Below are positions 1 to 7,221 of a stretch of 7,681 bases of DNA, in pieces (positions within the stretch are counted from its first letter, which is position 1; every line of letters starts with the position of its first letter). The notes under the pieces were generated by a model, which had not been told where the DNA came from, did no database searches, and saw only the letters and a program-made list of their open reading frames with translations. This stretch comes from Cyclobacteriaceae bacterium (GTDB taxonomy: Bacteria; Bacteroidota; Bacteroidia; Cytophagales; Cyclobacteriaceae), in contig CANHCD010000084.1 of NCBI GenBank assembly GCA_947458795.1, forward strand, positions 1 through 7,681, given 5' to 3'. The position numbers were made by a program, and so were the translations under genes.

Positions 1-1600
1 AGATGTTGTCGAGGCCAAGGAATCCGCCTTCAAAGATGTTGTTGCCTTCTGAATCCTTCCGATTGACCCACCAGGTGAAGTTGAGCATGAGTTTGTGCAT
101 GGCTCGCTCCAGAAATTGCTGGTCGCCTTTGCCTCCATTTAACTTCTTATCTATTTGGTATACCCGCTGAACCGCATAAGCATGTACTGGTGGATTTACA
201 TCTGAAAAATTCCATTCATAGGCCGGAATCTGCCCATTGGGATGCATGTACCATTCATTGAGAAGGAGCAGCAATTGATTTTTTGCAAATTCAGAATCGA
301 TGCGTGCGAGCGGGATGCAATGAAATGCCAAATCCCACGCAGCATACCAGGGATATTCCCACTTGTCTGGCATCGAGATGATGTCAAAGTTTTGCAGGTG
401 GGTCCAACTGTGATTTCTTCCTTTTTTCCGTTCCTGTGGGGGTTGGTAACGTCCTGGGTCACCCTCTAGCCAGCGGCTGACATCGTAATAGTAAAACTGT
501 TTGGACCAGAGCAGGCCTGCATAAGCTTGACGCTGAATGGCTAAATGCTCTGGATTGGTAACCTGTTGTTGCAGTACCTGGTAGAATTCATCCGCTTCTT
601 TTTTGCGTTTTTCGAGAATCTCAGGAATGGCCTCTTGTGAATCTTCTTCGAGGTGTCGTTGCATGCGGAATTGAACCTTCGCCTCTCCGCCAGCAGGAAT
701 GTTCAGTTCATAGATGGCAGCGGCCTTGGTACCTGTGCCGCTAGTAAGTCTGGAGGCATCTCCGTACAGGAGGTAGTCATTGATGGCGTCTTTGGTGGAT
801 TTTCGCTCATTCGGGATGCCATAAAGTCGTTCTCGGTTGGTTTCATTGTCGCAGAAAACCAGTTCTTGGTGTCCCTTGAAACTGAAAATATAGTTCCCTG
901 ATCTCGGATTAAAGGCTTTCAAGGAATCCGAGTTCAGTTGGGTCATCTTGGGCATAAAGGGTTCGTGCCCGGTAAACCAAAATTTGCGAAACCAGACCGT
1001 TGGCAAGACCAAAAGCTTCGCTGCTTCAGGACCTCGGTTGGTAATGGTCGCTGAGGCTATAATATCCTCTGCGTCCTCTTTTGCATATTCAATAACAATG
1101 TCAAAATACCGATCGGTATCAAATATTCCGGTATCCAGCAATTCGTACTCGTCTTGGAGTTTGCTTGCCTTTTTATTTTCATCTACCAGCTTTTGGTAGG
1201 GAAATTCCGCCTGAGGATACTTGTACAGCATCTTCATGTAGCTGTGGGTGGGGGTGGAATCTTGGTAGAAGTAGATTTCTTTGACGTCCTCCCCATGATT
1301 GCCCTGGTTGCCCGTCAATCCAAAAAATCGTTCCTTCAAAAAAGGATCTTTGCCATTCCAGAATGCCCAGGACATGCATAGGATCTGTCGATGGTCGGAA
1401 ATGCCTGCAATTCCCTCTTCGCCCCAGCGGTAGGCCTTGCTCCGGGCATGGTCGTGGGTCACATTTTCCCAAGCTGCTCCATCGGAACTGTAGTCTTCAC
1501 GCACTGTGCCCCATTGGCGATCCGTGAGGTAGGGTCCCCATTTCTTCCAATGTTTCTTTTTTTCTTTATCTTCTTGCAGTCGTGTATGTTCGGCAGACAT
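1..1600 (-). CDS. GH63 / MGH1-like glucosidase, N-terminal ~533 residues (3' end off the left edge)
   Basis: The reverse strand reads without a stop for about 533 codons from ATG 1600 to the window edge. The start reads MSAEHTRLQEDKEKKKHWKK, followed by WGTVREDYS (30-38), HDHARS (49-54) and YRWGEEGIAGISD (57-69). This opening is typical of the long bacterial glucosidases related to GH63 and to mannosylglycerate hydrolase (MGH1-like). Further on come KWEYPWYAAWDLAFH, with Asp423 in AAWD as the likely general acid by analogy with the family, and NFTWWVNRKD (507-516) leading into FEGGFLGLDNI (523-533). From memory full-length relatives are near 850-900 residues, so the catalytic base and the end of the (alpha/alpha)6 barrel should lie outside the window. 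No signal peptide is seen, which suggests a cytoplasmic enzyme cleaving an alpha-glucosidic or glycerate-type sugar; the substrate is unknown. In-frame ATGs also exist at 1639 and 1675, but 1600 fits the family N-terminus best. The gene is divergent from the small gene at 1869. Confidence 0.88.
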   Translation of the reverse strand, partial: MSAEHTRLQEDKEKKKHWKKWGPYLTDRQWGTVREDYSSDGAAWENVTHDHARSKAYRWGEEGIAGISDHRQILCMSWAFWNGKDPFLKERFFGLTGNQGNHGEDVKEIYFYQDSTPTHSYMKMLYKYPQAEFPYQKLVDENKKASKLQDEYELLDTGIFDTDRYFDIVIEYAKEDAEDIIASATITNRGPEAAKLLVLPTVWFRKFWFTGHEPFMPKMTQLNSDSLKAFNPRSGNYIFSFKGHQELVFCDNETNRERLYGIPNERKSTKDAINDYLLYGDASRLTSGTGTKAAAIYELNIPAGGEAKVQFRMQRHLEEDSQEAIPEILEKRKKEADEFYQVLQQQVTNPEHLAIQRQAYAGLLWSKQFYYYDVSRWLEGDPGRYQPPQERKKGRNHSWTHLQNFDIISMPDKWEYPWYAAWDLAFHCIPLARIDSEFAKNQLLLLLNEWYMHPNGQIPAYEWNFSDVNPPVHAYAVQRVYQIDKKLNGGKGDQQFLERAMHKLMLNFTWWVNRKDSEGNNIFEGGFLGLDNI

Positions 1601-1682
1601 GAACTTGTTCTTCGTTGGGCGAGGGGGTGAAATTATCATTTTCAACGCAGAAAGCAGCAAAAGAATTTGCGTCATCTGAGAA

Positions 1683-1868
1683 AAAAATCCCTACTTAAAT
1701 AAACTTAAATAGGGTATAGGCTGTCAATTTTCTGCTTTACCTCAAAATTCAACCGATTGAATTGACTTTTCACTGCTTCGACCTTAATAAAAATTAACTA
1801 TCCTGTTTATAAAATAAAATTACCTTTGTTAGACCATTTTTTGATTCTTAACCTTTAGTCCAACTGCC
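1683..1868. promoter_or_regulatory. Divergent intergenic region with a Bacteroidota-type -7 element at 1821-1828
   Basis: This AT-rich stretch separates the glucosidase (minus) from the small membrane protein (plus). TACCTTTG at 1821-1828 matches the Bacteroidota -7 consensus TAnnTTTG and would give a short leader before ATG 1869. No clear TTG lies about 20 nt upstream, so the match is only half a promoter. For the minus-strand gene I find no perfect TAnnTTTG. A 9-bp direct repeat, ACTTAAATA at 1693-1701 and 1703-1711 (10-bp period), lies just upstream of the glucosidase and could be a protein-binding site or a chance AT-rich repeat. Confidence 0.4.
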
Positions 1869-2351
1869 ATGAAAAATTCATCTCCATTTCCCATGAAATC
1901 CAAATTTGTATTCCTAGGTTCCCTGGTGCTGCTCGCGTCAGGAATTTATTTTGGAGGAGTTCAGAATTTGACCGAAGAGCAAGAGCAGATTGAACCGAAT
2001 CAAACAGCCGGATTCGTATCTCAAGGTACCCCTGTAAATTTTGTGAGTCAGGGAAATGAGCCAGCATCTAGCGGTTCAGATTTGGTAGCTACATACAGTT
2101 ACTTGTATGGGAAGTACCAAGTGAAAGTTTATGCCAACCGTAAATTTTCTATGCCAACCGATCTAGAAATTGAACTGCTACGAATGGATGCTGCAGCATT
2201 GGATCAACTTTACATCCAAATACCGCTAGAAGAGCGGGGAAAAGTAAAAAGAGCCTCTTTCCCCTATGCAAAACTTGAGGTAGCTGGAAAAGTGATCTAC
2301 AAAAAATTCGAGGACCTAACTCAGAAGGAAAGAGAAAGTCTTGGTTGCTAG
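1869..2351 (+). CDS. Small membrane-anchored or secreted protein of unknown function (160 aa)
   Basis: I do not recognise a family. The protein opens with a short polar stretch, then Met9-Lys-Ser-Lys and a hydrophobic run of about residues 13-30 (FVFLGSLVLLASGIYFGG). This is either an uncleaved N-terminal anchor or a signal peptide. No lipobox cysteine is present; the only cysteine is the last residue. Next comes a low-complexity acidic/Gln linker (TEEQEQIEPNQ) containing FVSQG twice (about residues 49-53 and 58-62), then a compact mixed domain from about residue 70 with many Tyr/Lys/Arg residues, ending KERESLGC. The likely location is the periplasm, tethered to the inner membrane. ATG 1869 is used because it is open and follows the -7 element, but ATG 1893 (Met9) would give a more typical signal start. 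The stop overlaps the stop of the converging glycosyltransferase gene. Confidence 0.7.
   Translation: MKNSSPFPMKSKFVFLGSLVLLASGIYFGGVQNLTEEQEQIEPNQTAGFVSQGTPVNFVSQGNEPASSGSDLVATYSYLYGKYQVKVYANRKFSMPTDLEIELLRMDAAALDQLYIQIPLEERGKVKRASFPYAKLEVAGKVIYKKFEDLTQKERESLGC
2348..2351. other. Shared CTAG stop palindrome of two convergent genes
   Basis: TAG at 2349-2351 ends the plus-strand small gene. The reverse complement of 2348-2350 is also TAG and ends the minus-strand glycosyltransferase. The four-base palindrome therefore terminates both reading frames, leaving no intergenic space for a terminator between the genes. Confidence 0.95.
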
Positions 2352-3463
2352 TTTAGAACTAGTTCAGGACTTTCGGTTTGAGAGATTTGCTCCTCTTTAT
2401 ATACTAGTTTTCTGAATTCAGAAGGCCAGCTTTCAGCCCACTTTTGATAAGCGGCTGTATCACTTGCATCTGCTAAGGGTAGCATGGTCAAGCCTTCAAA
2501 ATCAAAAAAATCAGCCTTTTTTCCAGCCCCGGATTGTTCACCATCCAAGGCATTGCAAGCTTGCTCGTATTGCCCTGCTACAGGCACCATGACCACCGGC
2601 TTCCCTAAGTACATCGCTTCACAGACGGATTCAAACCCCGCAGTGCAGATCAATCCTTTGCAGGCAGCCATGGCCTCCAAAAAGCCTTGATCGTTTACTT
2701 TGTGGAAGCTTAGATTTGGTAGTGGGTTCTCAATCTCTTGCGCTCCTTTTTTATCCCAAAATGCTTTGATCTGTATCTCCGGATGCAACTTGGCAAAGGA
2801 GAGTACCTCCTCTGAATACCCAGGATTAACCATGTAAGCCAAGTAAAAGTCACCCCCACTCACCTTCAACTCTTTCACTTCTTGTCGGAGCAAGGGAGGC
2901 ACCACTCGAAGTCTAGCTTCATTTTCTTTGGGAAGAAATGAAAGGGCGAGACGCTCTTCAGCTCCTAGTGCGGTCAACCGGGTGTGCATTCTAAATAAAA
3001 ATTTTTCTAGCCTACGCCCTGAAGCAAATACAAAATCTGGGTGAGCTTCAAGGTATTGATGTCCTATAGTCCAGAAAGCGGATTTCGATCTAAAAAAGAG
3101 GGTATAAAGTCCTCCCAAAGGTTCGTAGAAATTAAGTACTACTTCGGGTTGTTTGTCTTCGATCACTTGATGGATGTGCTGCAAACTCTTCCAGAAGGTT
3201 GGAAGCTTGCGCAAATTGGTGGTGATCGTTTTGCCAAGAAGAATTTGTTTTTCTAAGCCATCTGTTTCAAAGTTTGGACTTTCCACTGCGGTTACTTCAA
3301 CTCCAATTTTTTGAATAAAAAATTCAGGAAGATTCCGTCTTGGACTTTTACCCACTACTACGCCACAAAGCTGGTGACCTTCTGACCGTAGGATTCCTGC
3401 GAAGGAAAGTGCCTGGGTGAGGTGTCCTCGCCCTTCTCCCTGAATCAAAAATAAGAATCGCAT
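2348..3463 (-). CDS. GT-B fold glycosyltransferase (GT28 / MJ1255-like, 371 aa)
   Basis: The N-terminus MRFLFLIQGEGRGHLTQALS carries the Gly-rich loop with GRGH (residues 11-14) seen at the start of GT-B enzymes related to MurG, monogalactosyldiacylglycerol synthases and the MJ1255 family. The C-terminal half has the donor-binding signature: CTAGFESVCEAMYLGKPVVM (273-292) and GQYEQACNA (297-305), equivalent to the GG/S-x-ES...GKP...Q-x-x-N region that binds nucleotide-sugar. The length suits a complete two-domain enzyme. There is no signal peptide or membrane helix, so it would act at the cytoplasmic face of the inner membrane. It begins 4 nt after the stop of the LpxH-like phosphoesterase gene and is almost certainly co-transcribed with it, suggesting transfer of a sugar to a lipid or envelope precursor. 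Donor and acceptor cannot be told from the sequence. The gene end overlaps the stop of the opposing small gene. Confidence 0.85.
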   Translation of the reverse strand: MRFLFLIQGEGRGHLTQALSFAGILRSEGHQLCGVVVGKSPRRNLPEFFIQKIGVEVTAVESPNFETDGLEKQILLGKTITTNLRKLPTFWKSLQHIHQVIEDKQPEVVLNFYEPLGGLYTLFFRSKSAFWTIGHQYLEAHPDFVFASGRRLEKFLFRMHTRLTALGAEERLALSFLPKENEARLRVVPPLLRQEVKELKVSGGDFYLAYMVNPGYSEEVLSFAKLHPEIQIKAFWDKKGAQEIENPLPNLSFHKVNDQGFLEAMAACKGLICTAGFESVCEAMYLGKPVVMVPVAGQYEQACNALDGEQSGAGKKADFFDFEGLTMLPLADASDTAAYQKWAESWPSEFRKLVYKEEQISQTESPELVLN

Positions 3464-3467
3464 AAGG

Positions 3468-4340
3468 CTACAGTTGGATGCTTCTTGAACTCAGTTGTGG
3501 GTCTTCAATGCCCATAAAGGCCACTTGAGGTAAAATGTCAGCTTCCATATGGCTTGGCTGTATCCTCAGTTCGGCTTGTGCAGGCTGATTTACTTTCTTG
3601 AAATCAATCTCATTGAAATAAATCAACTCCCAATTTCCTTCGAAATCTTCCGCTAATGCACTCATCGTCTCCACCCAGTCCCCAGAATTCAAGTAATGAA
3701 TCCCATCAATCATTCGATTTTCGGGTTTATGGATATGACCGCAGATGATTCCATCGCAGCCCTTAGATTTTGCCATTTTGGCCAATTCCATTTCGTAATC
3801 ATCTACATAGGAAACTGCCTGCTTCACTTTTCCTTTCACAAATTGAGATAGGGAAAAGTAGGGAAGCCCTTTTTTGATTCGATAGAAATTGACAATACGG
3901 TTGAGCCAAAGCAGAAATGTATAGCCCACATCTCCGAGGTAGGCAATCCAACGTAGGTTGGTGGTGATGCTATCAAAAATATCCCCATGGGTAATGAAGT
4001 ACGTTTTTCCATTACTTTCATAGGTCATGTCTGCTAGGATATGCAGGCCTCCAATTTGTATTGGGAGAATCTGATCTAAAAAATCATCGTGATTACCGCG
4101 AAGGTAGTACACCTTGGTAGCTTGATTTTCCATCATTTTCAACACACGGTTGAAAAATCGGGTATGCTTCCGTTTCCAGCTTCCAGATTTTTTTAGCTGC
4201 CATCCGTCGATGATGTCGCCATTGAGGATCAGGTTGTCGCAGTGAAATTGTTTCAAAAACCGTACAATTTCTTTCGATTTGGAGCCCTTGGTACCCAAGT
4301 GAACATCCGAAACGATAATGGTTTTGTAGTGAGTCTTCAC
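3468..4340 (-). CDS. LpxH-like (COG2908) calcineurin-type metallophosphoesterase, 290 aa
   Basis: All metal-binding blocks of a calcineurin-like phosphoesterase are present in order: SDVHLG (Asp12, His14), NGDIIDGW (Asp42), GNHDD (Asn83, His84), THGD (His118) and GHIHKPE (His202, His204), followed by NSGDWVE (218-224). The arrangement and the GNHDD block resemble UDP-2,3-diacylglucosamine pyrophosphatase (LpxH), which releases UMP to make lipid X in lipid A synthesis. A helical, aromatic-rich insert at about 125-182 (LRWIAYLGDVGYTFLLWLNR and on) sits where LpxH has its acyl-chain-binding cap, so a lipid-linked substrate is likely. At 290 residues it is longer than E. coli LpxH (about 240). 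The C-terminal tail from about 255 looks unstructured. It would be cytoplasmic and peripheral to the membrane. The first gene of a two-gene unit, it is followed 4 nt later by a glycosyltransferase. It could be the true lipid A enzyme or a paralogue acting on another lipid. Confidence 0.87.
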   Translation of the reverse strand: MKTHYKTIIVSDVHLGTKGSKSKEIVRFLKQFHCDNLILNGDIIDGWQLKKSGSWKRKHTRFFNRVLKMMENQATKVYYLRGNHDDFLDQILPIQIGGLHILADMTYESNGKTYFITHGDIFDSITTNLRWIAYLGDVGYTFLLWLNRIVNFYRIKKGLPYFSLSQFVKGKVKQAVSYVDDYEMELAKMAKSKGCDGIICGHIHKPENRMIDGIHYLNSGDWVETMSALAEDFEGNWELIYFNEIDFKKVNQPAQAELRIQPSHMEADILPQVAFMGIEDPQLSSRSIQL

Positions 4341-4363
4341 GTAGCTAGTTTTGTTTACACAAA

Positions 4364-4394
4364 TTGGATAGCAAACGTCACTTGACTATGTTTG
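4364..4394 (+). promoter_or_regulatory. Bacteroidota-type promoter for the S9 peptidase
   Basis: TTG at 4364-4366 is followed, after 20 nt, by TATGTTTG at 4387-4394. Both elements and their spacing fit the Bacteroidota primary sigma factor consensus (-33 TTG, -7 TAnnTTTG). Transcription would begin near 4400, leaving a leader of about 190 nt before ATG 4592. I see no convincing riboswitch or hairpin in that leader. Confidence 0.5.
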
Positions 4395-4435
4395 AAATGT
4401 TATGTTTTTGTGTCTAATACGAAATATTATTTCAG

Positions 4436-4443
4436 CAAAATTA
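4436..4443 (-). promoter_or_regulatory. Candidate -7 element for the phosphoesterase-glycosyltransferase unit
   Basis: On the minus strand 4443-4436 reads TAATTTTG, a perfect TAnnTTTG match. It would place transcription start roughly 90 nt ahead of ATG 4340. No TTG is found about 20 nt further upstream, so support is moderate at best in this AT-rich region. Confidence 0.35.
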
Positions 4444-4591
4444 AAATTAGGTTAATTAGAAGTTAAAAATCAGTACAGGTATCACCAAATCCACTTTAGC
4501 TCCTGATTTACTAATCCATCAACTATTATGCAAGCGGTTTGTAGCACTTGCCCATCAATCCTTAGTTTAGTACTTGTAATCCACCAAATCC

Positions 4592-7066
4592 ATGAAAAAA
4601 ATCATCCTTAGCCTGAGCTGCCTGCTTGTCATTTTTTCAAGCGTTGCACAACAACCTACCTACAAAGGAAATTACGAGCTAGCTGCTCGTTTTTCACCCG
4701 ATAAACTGAAGAAAATGATTTTTTCTACCAGCGTAGATGCGCATTGGATGAAAAAATCAGATCGGTTTTGGTACGAATACGAAACTTCTCAAGGAAAAAA
4801 ATGGCTGCTGGTAGATCCAGTTCGGAGAACAAAAACGCCACTCTTTGATTCAGATAAACTCGCGGCAGAGCTGACTCGAGCGGTCAAAGATCCCTTTGAT
4901 GGGCAGCATCTCAAATTGGACAACATGAAGCTTTTGGCGGATGAAAACACGCTACAATTCACGGTTAAAAGCACCGCAGAGGTGCTGAAGAAGGATTGGG
5001 CTGAGCTGAAGGCAAAAAACAAAAATTCCAAAGACTCCCTAGAAAAGAAGGTGCATACCTTTCAATTCAATTTGATTTCTCAGCAACTCAAAGAAATCGA
5101 AACTGAAAAAGAGCCTACGCGTCTCGCTTGGGCAAATATTTCGCCAGACTCCTCCAAAGTAGTGTATGTGAAAAACTTCAACCTGTTTTGGATGGATAAA
5201 GCCAATTTTTTAAAGGCAGTTAAGGATTTGAAGGATACTACCCTCGTGGAAAATGCCATTACCAAAGATGGGGTGGCGGATTACGAGTACGGTTGGGGAG
5301 ATCGTGGAGATGATAATGTGGAGGTAGAGAAAAAGAAAAACGATCGCAAGCGAGCTCCAGTGCTTTGGAGTGCGGATAGCAAGCAATTTATTCTTACCCG
5401 TACGGATCAGCGAAAGGTCAAGGATTTGTGGGTGATTCACAATACGCGAGATCCACGTCCTACCTTGGAAACCTACAAGTATGCCATGCCGGGGGAGAAG
5501 GAGCAGCCGCAATCGGATTTGGTGCATTACTCCTTTGATACTAGGACGCTGAGCAACTTGCCCATTGACACGTTCAAGGACCAGACCCTCTCGCTATGGT
5601 CTACAACACCTGCAGCAAATACGCGGGATGATGATTTCCGTCCCACTACTTGGTTGGGTAATGCCACTGAATTTTACTTTGCCATCAGCTCTAGGGACCT
5701 CAAGCGAGTAGATGTCTTGCGATGGAATTTGAAAACCAATCAGAAGGAACTGGTGATCGAAGAAAGAAGCAATACCTACATCGATTTTGAAAAACCTGAA
5801 TTGCTTGGAAATGACTTGATCTGGTGGTCGGAGCGAGATGGCTGGGGGCATTTTTACCTGTATGGAAAGGACGGGACATTAAAGCGTCAACTTACCTCAG
5901 GACCGTACCATACAGCGGGTGCTGCCCGAGTAGATGGCGCCCTTCGTAAGCTTTACTTCACTGCCAATGGCAAAGAAAAAGGCGAAGATCCATACTACGA
6001 GCACTTGTATTCCGTGTCTTTGGATGGGGGAGCAGTTACTCTATTGAATAAAGGGGATTTCAACCATGAAATCAGCATCAACGATGGAGCTTCTTATATT
6101 GTCTCTAATTTTTCTCGAGTAAATACGGTTCCCGCTTCCGTCCTCTACGACCGAAATGGAGCAAAAATCATGGACTTAGAAACGGCAGATCTGAGCCAGC
6201 TCTTGGCGGCAGGATACAAATTTCCAGAGCCATTTACCTTCAAGGCAGACGATGGCATCACCGACTTGTATGGGGTGATGTACAAACCTTTTGACTTTGA
6301 TTCCACGCGTAGCTATCCATTGGTGCAGTACGTATACCCTGGTCCACAAACAGAGGCAGTCAATAAGTCCTTTGGAAGAGGAATGGACCGCACGGATCGC
6401 TTGGCACAGTTTGGCTTTGTGGTGGTGACACTTGGCAATCGAGGAGGTCATCCAGCGAGATCCAAGTGGTACCACAACTACGGATATGGAGACCTTCGTG
6501 ACTACGGATTGGCAGATAAGAAAGCAGCTGTGGATCAACTGGCGGATCGCCATTCCTTTATTGACCGCAGCAAGGTGGGGATCCATGGGCATTCCGGTGG
6601 AGGTTTTATGTCCACTGCGGCAATGTTGGTGTATCCAGACGTATTTAAAGTGGCGGTTTCTTCAGCCGGAAATCACGAAAACAACATTTACAACCGCTGG
6701 TGGTCGGAGAAGCACCATGGAGTTCAGGAGCGAATTTTACCAAGCGGAGATACCACTTTTGTCTATCAAATTGAGAAAAACCCCGACTTGGCAAAAAATC
6801 TAAAAGGACACTTGATGCTCAGCACGGGGGATGTAGATAACAATGTGCATCCAGCTGGCACCATCCGCATGGCCAATGCCTTGATTAAGGCAGGAAAGCG
6901 ATTTGAATTTGTGCTTCTTCCAGGACAACGTCATGGATATGGAGACATGAATGAATATTTCTTCTGGAAGATGGGTGATTATTTTACAGCTCATTTATTG
7001 GGTGATACCAATCCTCCTCCAGTGGAAATGGTAGAGATGTTGCGCGATAAACCCAAGGATAAATAA
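4592..7066 (+). CDS. Exported S9-family (DPP IV/prolyl oligopeptidase-type) serine peptidase, 824 aa
   Basis: Residues 1-20 form a Sec signal peptide (MKKIILSLSCLLVIFSSVAQ) with likely cleavage at VA-QQ, so the enzyme acts in the periplasm or beyond. Residues about 30-540 form the DPP IV-type beta-propeller; 541-800 form the alpha/beta-hydrolase domain. The triad is visible: Ser668 in GHSGGG (666-671), Asp749 in TGDVDNNVHP (745-754) and His781 in GQRHGYGD (778-785). The block SSAGNHENNIYNRWW (690-704) is typical of a bacterial S9 subgroup. The nucleophile elbow is GHSGGG, not the GWSYGG of classical DPP IV. Where DPP IV has its Glu-Glu pair that holds the substrate N-terminus (DWVYEEE), this protein has DYEYGWGD (230-237), so dipeptidyl-peptidase specificity is doubtful. 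It probably degrades peptides for nutrition. It is a single-gene unit with its own promoter and terminator. The start is supported by the signal peptide. Confidence 0.93.
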   Translation: MKKIILSLSCLLVIFSSVAQQPTYKGNYELAARFSPDKLKKMIFSTSVDAHWMKKSDRFWYEYETSQGKKWLLVDPVRRTKTPLFDSDKLAAELTRAVKDPFDGQHLKLDNMKLLADENTLQFTVKSTAEVLKKDWAELKAKNKNSKDSLEKKVHTFQFNLISQQLKEIETEKEPTRLAWANISPDSSKVVYVKNFNLFWMDKANFLKAVKDLKDTTLVENAITKDGVADYEYGWGDRGDDNVEVEKKKNDRKRAPVLWSADSKQFILTRTDQRKVKDLWVIHNTRDPRPTLETYKYAMPGEKEQPQSDLVHYSFDTRTLSNLPIDTFKDQTLSLWSTTPAANTRDDDFRPTTWLGNATEFYFAISSRDLKRVDVLRWNLKTNQKELVIEERSNTYIDFEKPELLGNDLIWWSERDGWGHFYLYGKDGTLKRQLTSGPYHTAGAARVDGALRKLYFTANGKEKGEDPYYEHLYSVSLDGGAVTLLNKGDFNHEISINDGASYIVSNFSRVNTVPASVLYDRNGAKIMDLETADLSQLLAAGYKFPEPFTFKADDGITDLYGVMYKPFDFDSTRSYPLVQYVYPGPQTEAVNKSFGRGMDRTDRLAQFGFVVVTLGNRGGHPARSKWYHNYGYGDLRDYGLADKKAAVDQLADRHSFIDRSKVGIHGHSGGGFMSTAAMLVYPDVFKVAVSSAGNHENNIYNRWWSEKHHGVQERILPSGDTTFVYQIEKNPDLAKNLKGHLMLSTGDVDNNVHPAGTIRMANALIKAGKRFEFVLLPGQRHGYGDMNEYFFWKMGDYFTAHLLGDTNPPPVEMVEMLRDKPKDK

Positions 7067-7090
7067 TCCTGCTAGTTTCCTTTTATTTAA

Positions 7091-7125
7091 TCCCTCAAAA
7101 AGTCTTTTCTTTTTGAGGGATTTTT
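7091..7125 (+). terminator. Intrinsic terminator of the S9 peptidase gene
   Basis: A perfect 12-bp inverted repeat, TCCCTCAAAAAG (7091-7102) and CTTTTTGAGGGA (7109-7120), encloses a 6-nt loop and is followed directly by TTTTT (7121-7125). It starts 24 nt after the peptidase stop. The A-run on the 5' arm means it may also work in the reverse direction, though no minus-strand gene ends immediately nearby. Confidence 0.9.
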
Positions 7126-7139
7126 CATTTTTCACTTCC

Positions 7140-7170
7140 TTGCAATTCAAATCCTGCAGCCTTATATTTA
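7140..7170 (+). promoter_or_regulatory. Candidate promoter for the DUF4280 PAAR-like gene
   Basis: TTG at 7140-7142 is followed after 20 nt by TATATTTA at 7163-7170, which differs from TAnnTTTG only in the last base. The spacing is identical to that of the peptidase promoter. It lies just after the terminator and about 50 nt before ATG 7222, so this gene is likely transcribed on its own from here. Confidence 0.45.
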
Positions 7171-7221
7171 AACTTTTACGAGTCCATTCAACTAGTTTAT
7201 CCAGACTAAACTTATAAAAAT

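Noticed and set aside
242..1630. Several plus-strand open frames of 70-85 codons opposite the glucosidase
   Set aside because: The minus strand has one uninterrupted frame with recognisable family motifs across the whole stretch; these are shadows.
2130..2160. 11-bp direct repeat TATGCCAACCG (2130-2140 and 2150-2160)
   Set aside because: It lies inside a coding region with a 20-bp period, is read in two different frames, and occurs only twice; probably chance or a small local duplication.
6176..6803. Open frames on both strands inside the peptidase gene (6176-6592 minus, 6432-6803 plus)
   Set aside because: They overlap the catalytic domain with its intact triad and show no recognisable motif.
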